Shown here in pieces: positions 43,216-51,211 of a DNA stretch of 64,000 nucleotides (the first letter of the stretch is position 1; every line of letters begins with the position of its first letter). The position numbers and the translations under genes are program-made. The stretch covers positions 62,001 through 126,000 of the forward strand of contig JAJNPS010000001.1 of assembly GCA_021155205.1 (NCBI GenBank), given 5' to 3'. The notes beneath the pieces are model-generated. The model saw only the letters and a list, made by a program, of their open reading frames with translations. It made no database searches and was not told where the DNA came from. Source of the stretch: Rhodobacterales bacterium (lineage in GTDB: Bacteria > Pseudomonadota > Alphaproteobacteria > Rhodobacterales > Rhodobacteraceae).

Positions 43216-44127
43216 ATGGCGCGCCGCAAAAAGGGGCAGCCAGTGTCGGGCTGGGTGATCATCGACAAACCGCCGGGCGTTACCTCGACCAGCGTGGTGA
43301 ACAAGGTCAAATGGGCCTTCGATGCGCAAAAGGCCGGCCACGCCGGCACCCTCGACCCTGCGGCGACCGGCGTTCTGGCGGTGGCGTTGGGCGAGGCGAC
43401 AAAGACCGTGCCCTATGTGACGGATGCCCGGAAATGCTATCGTTTCACGGTTCGCCTTGGCGCTGCGACCGACACTGACGATGCCGAGGGCCAGGTTATC
43501 GCCACCCGTGACGCGCGTCCGACCGATGACGACATCCGGAACGGATTGGCCGCATTCACCGGCGACATCCTGCAAGTTCCGCCGCAATATTCCGCCGTCA
43601 AGATCGACGGCCAGCGCGCCTATGACCTTGCCCGCGACGGCGAGGTGATGGACCTTGTCGCGCGACCCCTGACCGTGTCGCGCCTGCTGATGCTCGACCG
43701 TCCCGATCCCGACCACGTGCTGCTGGAAATGGTCTGCGGCAAGGGCGGCTACGTGCGGTCCATCGCCCGCGATCTGGGTGCGACATTGGGCTGCCTTGGC
43801 CACGTCCAGTGGCTGCGCCGCGTCTGGTCCGGGCCGTTTCATGTCGATCATGCGACAACCCTCGACGTGATCGAGTCCGCCGCACGCAGCCCGGATGCCC
43901 GCGCCTTTCTGCAGCCGTTGCAGGTCGGTCTGGCAAGCTTGCCATATGTCACCGTGACCCGCGCAGACGCCGCGCTGCTCCGCCACGGCAACGCCGCCCC
44001 CGTCTCTGGTCCGCAACCCGTCTTTGACGCCGTTGCCTGGGCCGCCGCGGACGGTCGGCCGGTCGCCGTCGGCCATGTCCGCCACGCCGTCCTTTACCCG
44101 TCTCGGGTGTTTGCCGCGGATGACTGA
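43216..44127 (+). CDS. truB: tRNA pseudouridine-55 synthase
   Basis: This 303-residue protein opens GWVIIDKPPGVTST. The catalytic Asp lies in GHAGTLDPAATGVL, with PPQYSAVKIDGQRAYDLAR and GGYVRSIARDLG following. It makes pseudouridine at position 55 of the T-loop in tRNA. The ATG lies 3 nt after the upstream stop, and the downstream DUF1643 gene overlaps by 8 nt. Confidence 0.97.
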   Translation: MARRKKGQPVSGWVIIDKPPGVTSTSVVNKVKWAFDAQKAGHAGTLDPAATGVLAVALGEATKTVPYVTDARKCYRFTVRLGAATDTDDAEGQVIATRDARPTDDDIRNGLAAFTGDILQVPPQYSAVKIDGQRAYDLARDGEVMDLVARPLTVSRLLMLDRPDPDHVLLEMVCGKGGYVRSIARDLGATLGCLGHVQWLRRVWSGPFHVDHATTLDVIESAARSPDARAFLQPLQVGLASLPYVTVTRADAALLRHGNAAPVSGPQPVFDAVAWAAADGRPVAVGHVRHAVLYPSRVFAADD

Positions 44128-44641
44128 TCCCGTCGTCCGGCAGTTCCAGAAGGGCGATGCCGCCTCCGAGGCGATCTATTCGCCCTGTCTGCGCTACCGC
44201 TATGCCCTGACCCGGATCTGGCGGCCCGATGCCCCGCGCGCGACATTTGTGATGCTCAACCCCTCCACGGCGACGGAGTACCAGAACGACCCGACCGTCG
44301 AACGCTGTGAACGTCGCGCCCGCGCCCTGGGCTTTGGCGCCTTTCGTGTCACCAACATCTTTGCCTTTCGCGCCACCGACCCAAAGCTCATGCGGGCCGA
44401 ACCCCACCCCATCGGACCCGGCAACGACGAGGCCATCGCCTCAGCGGCGCTCTGGGCCGATCAGGTCGTCTGTGCCTGGGGCAATCATGGCGCCCATCTG
44501 GGGCGGGGGGCAGAGGTCGCCACGCTTCTCCGCGCGACCGGCACGCCGCTTTGGCATCTGGGTCTGACCCGGGGCGGCGATCCGCGCCATCCCCTGTATG
44601 TCGCCTATGCGCAGACCCCGATCCGCTGGGACGGGCCTTAA
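44120..44641 (+). CDS. DUF1643 family protein
   Basis: This 173-residue protein has CLRYRYALTRIWRPDAPRATFVMLNPSTA, DPTVERCERRARALGFGAFRVTNIFAFRATDP and VCAWGNHGAHLGR, the DUF1643 signature blocks. Function is unknown. I chose the ATG at 44120, just before the truB stop, since the earlier in-frame start lies wholly within truB. Its last 4 bp overlap the RTX gene on the other strand. Confidence 0.9.
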   Translation: MTDPVVRQFQKGDAASEAIYSPCLRYRYALTRIWRPDAPRATFVMLNPSTATEYQNDPTVERCERRARALGFGAFRVTNIFAFRATDPKLMRAEPHPIGPGNDEAIASAALWADQVVCAWGNHGAHLGRGAEVATLLRATGTPLWHLGLTRGGDPRHPLYVAYAQTPIRWDGP

Positions 44642-45582
44642 GCCGCCGCCGCCAGCCTGATGTCATCCAGCACCAGCCCGGCCCCGCCCTGCACAACCGC
44701 CAGCGGCACCCCGTCCAGAAGGATCGTCACATCGGTCGAGCCATCCTCGGCGTCAAGCGACACCACCGGATCGGTGTGGATCGCCGCGTCATAGACCACG
44801 ACAATCTGGTCGTCCGCCGGGCTGTAATCGGCAATCGTCTCCACCGACCCGTCACTGACCCAGTCGTCAAGAAAGAACACATCCGCCCCCTCGCCACCGG
44901 TGCCGGTATCGCCATCCGCCAGGTGCAGCCTGTCATCGCCGGCACCACCGTTCAGATAATCCGCGCCCGACGCACCGTCGCCCGTACCGCCGTCCAGCGT
45001 GTCGTTGCCGGCATTGCCGTCCAGCACGTCCTGCCCGGCGCCACCGTCGATCATGTCGTCGCCATAACCGCCTGCCACCCAGTCATCGCCCGCATCACCG
45101 TCCAGACTGTCGTCGCCCTCGCCGCCAAGCAGGCTGTCATCGCCCGCGCTGCCTTCCAATTGGTCATTGCCGGTCTGGCCGGACACCAGGTCATTGCCGT
45201 CGCCGCCCGCGACCAGATCATTGCCCGCATTGCCCTGCAACACATCCGCACCGGCGCCGCCAAGGACCGTATCCGCCCCGTCACCGCCCTGCGCGACATC
45301 ATTGCCATCCCCGCCCGACAAGAGGTCATCGCCGCCGCGCCCGTCCAGTTGATCAAGCCCGCCGCCACCTTGCAGCGTATCCGCGCCCTCACCGCCCGCC
45401 GCGATCTCATCCGCATCGGTTCCGGTCCACAGAAGGTCAGGTGGCGGGCCGTCAGTGTCATCGCCGTCCTGCTGGCCTTCGTCGTCCTGGTCTTCATCTC
45501 CGCCCGTTTCAGGCGCGCGCAGGATGGCATCCGCCGCAACCCCTGCCATCAACGCCCCCAACAACCCCAACATCGCCAGCAT
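44638..45582 (-). CDS. Membrane-anchored RTX-repeat calcium-binding protein
   Basis: This 314-residue protein has an N-terminal hydrophobic helix (LAMLGLLGALMAGVAADAIL) followed by an Asp/Glu-rich linker. About a dozen nonapeptide repeats of GGxGxDxLx type lie at roughly residues 55-225 (GGGGLDQLDG, GGDGNDVAQG, GGEGDDSLDG). The last ~80 residues form a non-repeat tail (ADVFFLDD, IADYSPADDQIVVVYD). Repeats of this kind bind calcium and fold outside the cell. The tail resembles the cap of secreted RTX proteins, but no type I exporter is beside it. The strong acidic composition explains the unusual base pattern. GGAG lies 8 nt before the ATG. Confidence 0.8.
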   Translation of the reverse strand: MLAMLGLLGALMAGVAADAILRAPETGGDEDQDDEGQQDGDDTDGPPPDLLWTGTDADEIAAGGEGADTLQGGGGLDQLDGRGGDDLLSGGDGNDVAQGGDGADTVLGGAGADVLQGNAGNDLVAGGDGNDLVSGQTGNDQLEGSAGDDSLLGGEGDDSLDGDAGDDWVAGGYGDDMIDGGAGQDVLDGNAGNDTLDGGTGDGASGADYLNGGAGDDRLHLADGDTGTGGEGADVFFLDDWVSDGSVETIADYSPADDQIVVVYDAAIHTDPVVSLDAEDGSTDVTILLDGVPLAVVQGGAGLVLDDIRLAAAA

Positions 45583-45907
45583 CCCGCATACTCCGCCAAG
45601 GGCCGCACCCCGCGCCCGTTAACCAAAAATTACTCTAATAATATGATTTCATTAGAGTTTTATGCGGTCAGTGTATCACGATCAGCGTCGCAAAGCCATC
45701 TGTGCGGGGGGCAAAGCGACAGGCTTTCTGCAGGTTTGGTTAGAGAGACATTGACAACAGCCCGCCCGGATCACCGCAGCCGGTTTCCCCTTGCGAATCC
45801 GGTGCTTTTCCACTAGCTGCCCCCAATCCGCGCGCAATCGCGGACATATCGGTCCTGCTGGACGACATCCCGGCTTGTACCTTCACCCCTTTCCAAAGGA
45901 GATCCCG
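45583..45907. promoter_or_regulatory. Divergent promoter region of the RTX gene and rpsO
   Basis: This 325-bp gap holds no gene I can support. Near the RTX side is TTAA-N7-TTAC (45619-45633), one base off the CtrA-type TTAA-N7-TTAA box. A spaced inverted repeat CTCTAAT/ATTAGAG follows at 45633-45657 in A/T-rich DNA. For rpsO, TTGCGA at 45791 with TAGCTG 17 nt on is a weak promoter candidate. A GGAGA site just before 45908 serves rpsO. Confidence 0.35.
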
Positions 45908-46177
45908 ATGTCGATCACCGTCGAAGACAAGGCCCGCCTGATCAAGGAATACGCGACCAAGGAACACGATACCGGATCACCGGAGGTTCAGGTTGCGATC
46001 CTGTCGTCGCGCATCGCGACCCTGACCGAACATTTCAAGGGCCACAAGAAAGACAACCACTCCCGCCGCGGCCTTCTGATGATGGTCGCCCAGCGCCGCA
46101 AGCTGCTCGATTACCTGAAAGGCAAGGATGAGGCGCGCTACACCACGCTGATCACCCGCCTGGGCCTGCGCCGCTGA
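45908..46177 (+). CDS. rpsO: 30S ribosomal protein S15
   Basis: This 89-residue protein has the S15 blocks LIKEYATKEHDTGSPEVQVA, RIATLTEHFKGHKKDNHSRRGL and RRKLLDYLKGKDEARY. It binds 16S rRNA early in 30S assembly. AAAGGAGA precedes the ATG by about 5 nt. It is usually followed by pnp; here pnp starts 917 bp away with a minus-strand gene in between. Confidence 0.98.
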   Translation: MSITVEDKARLIKEYATKEHDTGSPEVQVAILSSRIATLTEHFKGHKKDNHSRRGLLMMVAQRRKLLDYLKGKDEARYTTLITRLGLRR

Positions 46178-46200
46178 TCACGGCCACAGGACGACATGCG

Positions 46201-46229
46201 ACGCCCGTGGTGAAAGCTGCGGGCGTTTT
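46201..46229 (+). terminator. rpsO terminator
   Basis: ACGCCCG at 46201-46207 pairs with CGGGCGT at 46220-46226 around a 12-nt loop and is followed by TTTTGCATTT. It begins 24 nt past the rpsO stop, so rpsO and pnp are probably separate transcripts here. Confidence 0.7.
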
Positions 46230-46254
46230 GCATTTGGGGTTCATCGCCAAGAAA

Positions 46255-46875
46255 CTATCGGTTCGCGCCGAGCAGAAGCCCGTCGATCCCGCGCAATGTC
46301 CAATCGACGGGCTGGGTTTCTGCGAATCTCAGGATTCCAGCGCAAAACCGATCGTAAGAACTATATGCTCCGCGAAATCGGTGACGTCGTAGTCCTGCTT
46401 TGGCACGACCATCCATGATCGGAAAAGCGTTTGGACGATCGAAATGAAGATATTTCGAAGCGAAAGACTGCTGCTCGCGGGGTGTGCCACCGTCTTCCGC
46501 CCAATGTCTTGTCGCCTCCAACAGCAAACTGACGAGGAATTCGTGAGCTTTCACGACAGCCGGGAGCATCGCCTGATTGAAGCGAAGTGACGAATCGATC
46601 TGTTCAAGCCGCACATCAATGTCTGATTTCTGCAATGCCTTACCCATCTCATTGAAAAAGTCATCCTTCGAGTTGCTTGCTTTGCCTGCGCCTCGTTGGG
46701 GTGACGCCGCGTAGGTTCGGCCTATGATGATGATCTTGCCAGCATTGACGGCTGCATCATCATGATGGGGCGTGTCGATGCACATCTTGTAAAGAACCTG
46801 GTTCTCATAAGTTCGTGCAAGGTCTCGGTTGTTGGCATATTCGACAAGGCTAGGGGGCATTCTGGCACCAACCAT
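46255..46875 (-). CDS. Unknown protein inserted between rpsO and pnp
   Basis: This 206-residue soluble protein has no signal or membrane segment. Readable blocks are YENQVLYKMC, GKIIIIGRTYAASPQR, FNQAMLPAVVKAHEFLVSL and SFASKYLHFDRPNAFPIMDGRA. I recall related bacterial hypothetical proteins with a similar SKYLHFH/P...D block but cannot name a function. Its DNA is visibly poorer in G+C than its neighbours (about half by eye, against well over 60%), and it breaks the rpsO-pnp order on the opposite strand, which suggests horizontal gain. The start lacks a good ribosome site; an in-frame Met six residues in is an alternative. Confidence 0.65.
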   Translation of the reverse strand: MVGARMPPSLVEYANNRDLARTYENQVLYKMCIDTPHHDDAAVNAGKIIIIGRTYAASPQRGAGKASNSKDDFFNEMGKALQKSDIDVRLEQIDSSLRFNQAMLPAVVKAHEFLVSLLLEATRHWAEDGGTPREQQSFASKYLHFDRPNAFPIMDGRAKAGLRRHRFRGAYSSYDRFCAGILRFAETQPVDWTLRGIDGLLLGANR

Positions 46876-47093
46876 CTTGGGAACTGGGAGTGAAGCACAC
46901 CCTCCGGTATCTCCCTAAGGTCCAAGTAAATCAATCACAGCTTCCCAATCCCCCTATTTTCCTGTATGCGCCCGCAATCTGCGACGTGAGGCCATGCCCC
47001 CGGCCACATGCAATCAGGATTGGGGGCGGCGGCAATGGGGCCGCCAGATATGTTGGGGCGACAGGCCAGGGGGCCGGTCCCAGAGGAAACCAG

Positions 47094-49229
47094 ATGTTCA
47101 ATGTGACCAAGAAATCCATCCAGTGGGGCCGTGACACGCTGACCCTGGAAACGGGCAAGATTGCCCGTCAGGCCGACGGCACCGTCATCGCCACGCTGGG
47201 CGAGACCTCCGTGATGGCCAACGTGACCTTTGCCAAGCAGGCCAAGCCGGGGCAGGACTTCTTCCCGCTGACCGTGCACTATCAGGAAAAATACTATGCT
47301 GCGGGCAAGATCCCCGGCGGCTTTTTCAAGCGCGAAGCCCGGCCGTCCGAGAAAGAGACGCTGACCTCGCGTCTGATCGACCGGCCCTGCCGCCCGCTGT
47401 TCGTCGAAGGCTTCCGCCACGAAGTCCTGGTGATGGCGACGGTCCTCAGCCACGACCTTGAGAACGATCCCGACATCGTCGCGATGATCGCGGTCTCTGC
47501 CGCGCTGACCATCTCCGGCGTACCTTTCATGGGTCCCATCGGGGCGGCCCGCGTTGGTTTCACGGGCGGCGAATACGTCCTGAACCCATCCGTTGACGAC
47601 ATGCAGACCTTGCGCAACAATCCCGACCAGCGCCTTGATCTGGTCGTCGCAGGCACCAAAGACGCCGTGATGATGGTCGAATCCGAAGCCTATGAGTTGA
47701 CCGAAGAGGAAATGCTGGGCGCGGTAAAGTTTGGCCACGACGCGATGCAGCCGGTGATCGACATGATCATCGACTTTGCCGAACACACGGCCAAGGAACC
47801 CTTCGATTTCCAGGCACCGGACTTTTCCAAGCTTTATGCCCGTGTTAAAAAATCGGGCGAAAAGCAGATGCGCGCCGCCTTTGCCATCCGCGACAAGCAG
47901 GAACGCACCACCGCCATCGAGGCAGCGGTTGACGCGATCAAGGCAGCGGCCAGCGAAGAAGACCAGGCCGACGCCAACCTCTACCCCGCCATCAAGCAGC
48001 TGGAATCGTCCATCCTGCGCGGTGACGTGGTCAAGACCGGCATCCGCATCGACGGGCGTGACACCAGGACCGTCCGCCCCATCGTCGCCGAAACCGGCAT
48101 CCTGCCGCGCACCCACGGCTCGGCGCTCTTCACCCGTGGGGAAACCCAGGGTCTGGTCGTGACGACGCTTGGCACCGGCGAGGATGAACAGATCATCGAC
48201 GCCCTGCATGGCAACTCGCGCTCCAACTTCCTGCTGCACTACAACTTCCCGCCCTATTCGGTCGGCGAAGTGGGTCGCGTCGGCAGCCCCGGTCGCCGCG
48301 AAATCGGCCATGGCAAACTCGCCTGGCGCGCGCTTCAGGCGGTCCTGCCTGCGGCAACCGACTTCCCCTACACCATCCGCGTCGTGTCCGAGATCACCGA
48401 ATCCAACGGCTCGTCCTCGATGGCGTCGGTCTGCGGTGGATCGCTGTCCATGATGGACGCAGGCGTTCCGCTGAAGGCACCTGTCGCCGGTGTGGCGATG
48501 GGCCTGATTCTGGAAGACGACGGCAAGTTTGCCGTCCTGACCGACATCCTTGGCGACGAGGATCACCTCGGCGACATGGACTTCAAGGTTGCAGGCACCG
48601 CCAACGGCATCACCAGCCTGCAGATGGACATCAAGATTGCAGGCATCACCCCCGCGATCATGGAACAGGCGCTGGCACAGGCCAAGGACGGCCGGATGCA
48701 CATTCTGGCCGAGATGAACAAGGCGCTGTCGGCGCCTCAGGGCTTCTCGGAATACGCACCCAAGATCGAAACCCTGTCGATCCCCACGGACAAAATCCGC
48801 GAGGTGATCGGCTCGGGCGGCAAGGTCATCCGCGAGATCGTCGAGGTTTCCGGTGCCAAGGTCGACATCAACGACGATGGGGTGATCAAGATCGCGTCCA
48901 ACGATGCCGCTGCGATCAAGCGCGCCTATGACATGATCTGGTCGATCGTGGCAGAACCCGAAGAGGGCAAGGTCTACACTGGCAAGGTCGTGAAGCTGGT
49001 CGATTTCGGCGCCTTCGTGAACTTCTTTGGCAAGCGGGACGGCCTTGTCCATGTCAGCCAGATCGCGAACAAGCGCCTGAACCATCCGAATGAACTGCTC
49101 AAGGAAGGCCAGGAAGTGAAGGTCAAGCTTCTGGGCTTTGACGAACGCGGCAAGGTCCGCCTGGGCATGAAGATGGTCGATCAGCAAACCGGCGCGGAGA
49201 TCAGCGAAAAGGCCGAAGCCGAGGCTTGA
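47094..49229 (+). CDS. pnp: Polynucleotide phosphorylase
   Basis: This 711-residue protein has two RNase PH-like domains (LETGKIARQADGT; SRSNFLLHYNFPPYSVGE, GRREIGHG and ESNGSSSMASVCGGS). A KH domain follows (IREVIGSGGKVIREI), then an S1 domain (YTGKVVKLVDFGAFV, GLVHVSQI). It degrades RNA 3' to 5' and is part of the degradosome. I chose the ATG at 47094 with GAGGAA just upstream. The open frame back to 46890 has no such site. The 46876-47093 gap is its likely promoter and leader region. Confidence 0.97.
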   Translation: MFNVTKKSIQWGRDTLTLETGKIARQADGTVIATLGETSVMANVTFAKQAKPGQDFFPLTVHYQEKYYAAGKIPGGFFKREARPSEKETLTSRLIDRPCRPLFVEGFRHEVLVMATVLSHDLENDPDIVAMIAVSAALTISGVPFMGPIGAARVGFTGGEYVLNPSVDDMQTLRNNPDQRLDLVVAGTKDAVMMVESEAYELTEEEMLGAVKFGHDAMQPVIDMIIDFAEHTAKEPFDFQAPDFSKLYARVKKSGEKQMRAAFAIRDKQERTTAIEAAVDAIKAAASEEDQADANLYPAIKQLESSILRGDVVKTGIRIDGRDTRTVRPIVAETGILPRTHGSALFTRGETQGLVVTTLGTGEDEQIIDALHGNSRSNFLLHYNFPPYSVGEVGRVGSPGRREIGHGKLAWRALQAVLPAATDFPYTIRVVSEITESNGSSSMASVCGGSLSMMDAGVPLKAPVAGVAMGLILEDDGKFAVLTDILGDEDHLGDMDFKVAGTANGITSLQMDIKIAGITPAIMEQALAQAKDGRMHILAEMNKALSAPQGFSEYAPKIETLSIPTDKIREVIGSGGKVIREIVEVSGAKVDINDDGVIKIASNDAAAIKRAYDMIWSIVAEPEEGKVYTGKVVKLVDFGAFVNFFGKRDGLVHVSQIANKRLNHPNELLKEGQEVKVKLLGFDERGKVRLGMKMVDQQTGAEISEKAEAEA

Positions 49230-49253
49230 GGACTTTGCAAGCCTTGTAACGCG

Positions 49254-49284
49254 AAGGCCCCGGCGGAAACTCCGGGGCCTTTTC
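49254..49284 (+). terminator. pnp terminator
   Basis: AAGGCCCCGG at 49254-49263 pairs perfectly with CCGGGGCCTT at 49272-49281 around an 8-nt loop, and a T-run follows. It is a strong intrinsic terminator 25 nt past the pnp stop. Confidence 0.9.
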
Positions 49285-49375
49285 TTGGAGAAAAACTGCC
49301 GTCACGCAGATTTTTGCTGCGCGGCGCCGTGAGTTCCGGCATCACGGGGCAGGAAAATCGCAGTGGAGGCGGAAA

Positions 49376-49981
49376 ATGGCGCATATGAACTTGACCCGTC
49401 GGCATCTTCTGGCCGCCTCTCTTGCAGCGGCAGTGCCTTTCGCTGCCGGGGCCGCCACCGACCAGAAGCCGACCGCGGAAACCTGGGTCGTCCCTCCCGA
49501 GTTCGAGCCGCGTGCGGTCAGGTTCAGGGACGAGCAGGTTGTCGGTTCGATCATCGTCGATCCGGGCCGCTTCGCGCTTTACTGGATAACGGACAAGAAG
49601 AAGGGGGTTCGTTATACTGTCGGGGTCGGTCGCGGAAACCTCTATGAATCCGGCACCTTCACCGTCGGCGCCAAGAAGGAATGGCCAAGCTGGACGCCGA
49701 CACCGGAGATGATCGCCCGCAGTCCCGACCGCTATGCCCGCTTTGCCGGTGGAATGCCGGGCGGCCCGAAGAATCCGCTCGGAGCGCGGGCGCTTTACCT
49801 CTTCGATGCGGCGGGGGGCGACACATTCCTGCGCATCCATGGCACGCCCGAGCCTTGGACGATCAACTCTGCAGTGTCAAACGGCTGCGTGCGGCTGGTG
49901 AACGCGCACATCATGGCCCTGTATGAAGAGGTGGCGATCGGCGCCCCGGTGACGCTCCTGCCCAAGGTCTCTGCTGCCTGA
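49376..49981 (+). CDS. L,D-transpeptidase (YkuD family), exported
   Basis: This 201-residue protein has a twin-arginine-like signal (NLTRRHLLAASLAAAVPFAAGA). The YkuD domain has YWITDKKKGVRYTVGVG, FLRIHGTPEP and the catalytic Cys in SNGCVRL. Such enzymes form 3-3 crosslinks in peptidoglycan or attach lipoprotein in the periplasm. GGAGG lies 7 nt before the ATG at 49376; an alternative Met is three codons on. It follows the pnp terminator and appears to be a single-gene unit. Confidence 0.93.
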   Translation: MAHMNLTRRHLLAASLAAAVPFAAGAATDQKPTAETWVVPPEFEPRAVRFRDEQVVGSIIVDPGRFALYWITDKKKGVRYTVGVGRGNLYESGTFTVGAKKEWPSWTPTPEMIARSPDRYARFAGGMPGGPKNPLGARALYLFDAAGGDTFLRIHGTPEPWTINSAVSNGCVRLVNAHIMALYEEVAIGAPVTLLPKVSAA

Positions 49982-50088
49982 CGCGGCAACGGCCGTAAGC
50001 GCAAGCTGCCGGTTACGTCGGCGACTTCACGAACCGCAGATACGGCAGCCGGATGTCCAGTGCGCCGAACCGTTCCGTTGCGGCGGCG

Positions 50089-51210
50089 TCAGCCGGTCGC
50101 CGTCATCGAGTGGCGGAAGCGCATGAGCGCGACGAGGAAGAAGACCACGCCGGTCGCCGCCATCGCCGCAAGTTTCGGCCAGACCTGCGACAGATCGGCC
50201 GCCCGGAACAGCACCGCCTGCGCGAACGAGGTGAAATGGCTGGACGGCACCGCAAGCATGATCGTCTGCAGCCATTCCGGGCTGCTTTCCAAGGGCGTCC
50301 GCGCCCCGGACAGAAGCGACATCGACACCAGCACCGGAATCGCCAGCAGGCCGAATTGCTGCATGGACGTGGTGAAGGTGGCCAGGAGCACGCCCAGCGC
50401 CATCACCGAAAGCTGGTAAAGAAGGGCGCCCGTCACGAAGAGCCAGAGCGAGCCTGCCAGCGGCGTGCCCAGAATCCAACCCGCAACGACGATCAGCGAG
50501 GCCAGCGCCGCCGTGACCACCACCAGCCCGTTGGCCAGGATTTTCGACAGCATGATCTCGGCCGGTGTCACCGGCATCACCAGAAGATGTTCGATGGTGC
50601 CATGGTCACGCTCGCGGATCACGGCGGCTCCGGCAAGGATCACCGACAGCATCGTCATCATGTTGATGATCTCCATCACCGAGGTGAACCAGGCCGAGGT
50701 GGTGTTGGGGTTGTAAAGCAGTCGCACCACCGCATCGACCGGCGGCGGCGGCACCGTGGCGCCCTGCCAGTCGCGGATCTCGCGGGCGAGGATCTCCTGC
50801 AGGAAGGCCGCGCCGTTGCCCGCCTGCGACATCGCCGTCGCATCGACGTTGATCTGCAGCGACGTGGGCCGCGCCGCCGTCAGGTCGGCCTCGAAGCCGG
50901 GCGGGATCTCGATCACGAAGACATAGCGGCCAAGCTCCATCGCGCGATCGACCTGGCCTGCATCAAGCAGCACCGGCGGCTGGAACATCGGTTCCTGCAA
51001 GGCCCCGACCAGGCGCCGCGACAGCGCCGAGCGGTCGTCGTCAACCACGGCAACCGCGGCCCGCTCGACATCGAAATTCTCGTCGGTGGCGGCGGAATAG
51101 ACCGCATAGGTGAAGGCATAGGCGATCAGCGCCAGCATGACGACATCGCGGTGCAGGCTGTGCGCCTCCTTGCCGCAAAGCCGCAGGACACTTCTGAGGA
51201 AACGGCGCAT
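50089..51210 (-). CDS. ABC-2 type permease, YhhJ-like
   Basis: This 373-residue membrane protein has one N-terminal helix (residues ~20-40), a large periplasmic domain to about 180, then five to six helices. The ABC-2 block EIINMMTMLSVILAGAAVIRERDHGTIEHLLVMPVTPAEIMLSK lies in this last part. It is the third gene of an RbbA-type exporter, 1 nt after the preceding stop. The frame is open to 51378, but the family start is MRRFLRSVLRL at 51210. The exported substrate is unknown. Confidence 0.9.
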   Translation of the reverse strand: MRRFLRSVLRLCGKEAHSLHRDVVMLALIAYAFTYAVYSAATDENFDVERAAVAVVDDDRSALSRRLVGALQEPMFQPPVLLDAGQVDRAMELGRYVFVIEIPPGFEADLTAARPTSLQINVDATAMSQAGNGAAFLQEILAREIRDWQGATVPPPPVDAVVRLLYNPNTTSAWFTSVMEIINMMTMLSVILAGAAVIRERDHGTIEHLLVMPVTPAEIMLSKILANGLVVVTAALASLIVVAGWILGTPLAGSLWLFVTGALLYQLSVMALGVLLATFTTSMQQFGLLAIPVLVSMSLLSGARTPLESSPEWLQTIMLAVPSSHFTSFAQAVLFRAADLSQVWPKLAAMAATGVVFFLVALMRFRHSMTATG

Positions 51211-51211
51211 G

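Noticed and set aside
44640..45600. A 421-codon plus-strand frame opposite the RTX gene with strong periodicity
   Set aside because: The periodic IVIA/TVAR pattern is the mirror of the RTX nonapeptide repeats on the other strand, not a real repeat protein.
46935..49187. A 750-codon antisense frame opposite pnp
   Set aside because: Composition is that of a GC-rich shadow frame. The pnp strand has all domain motifs and a ribosome site.
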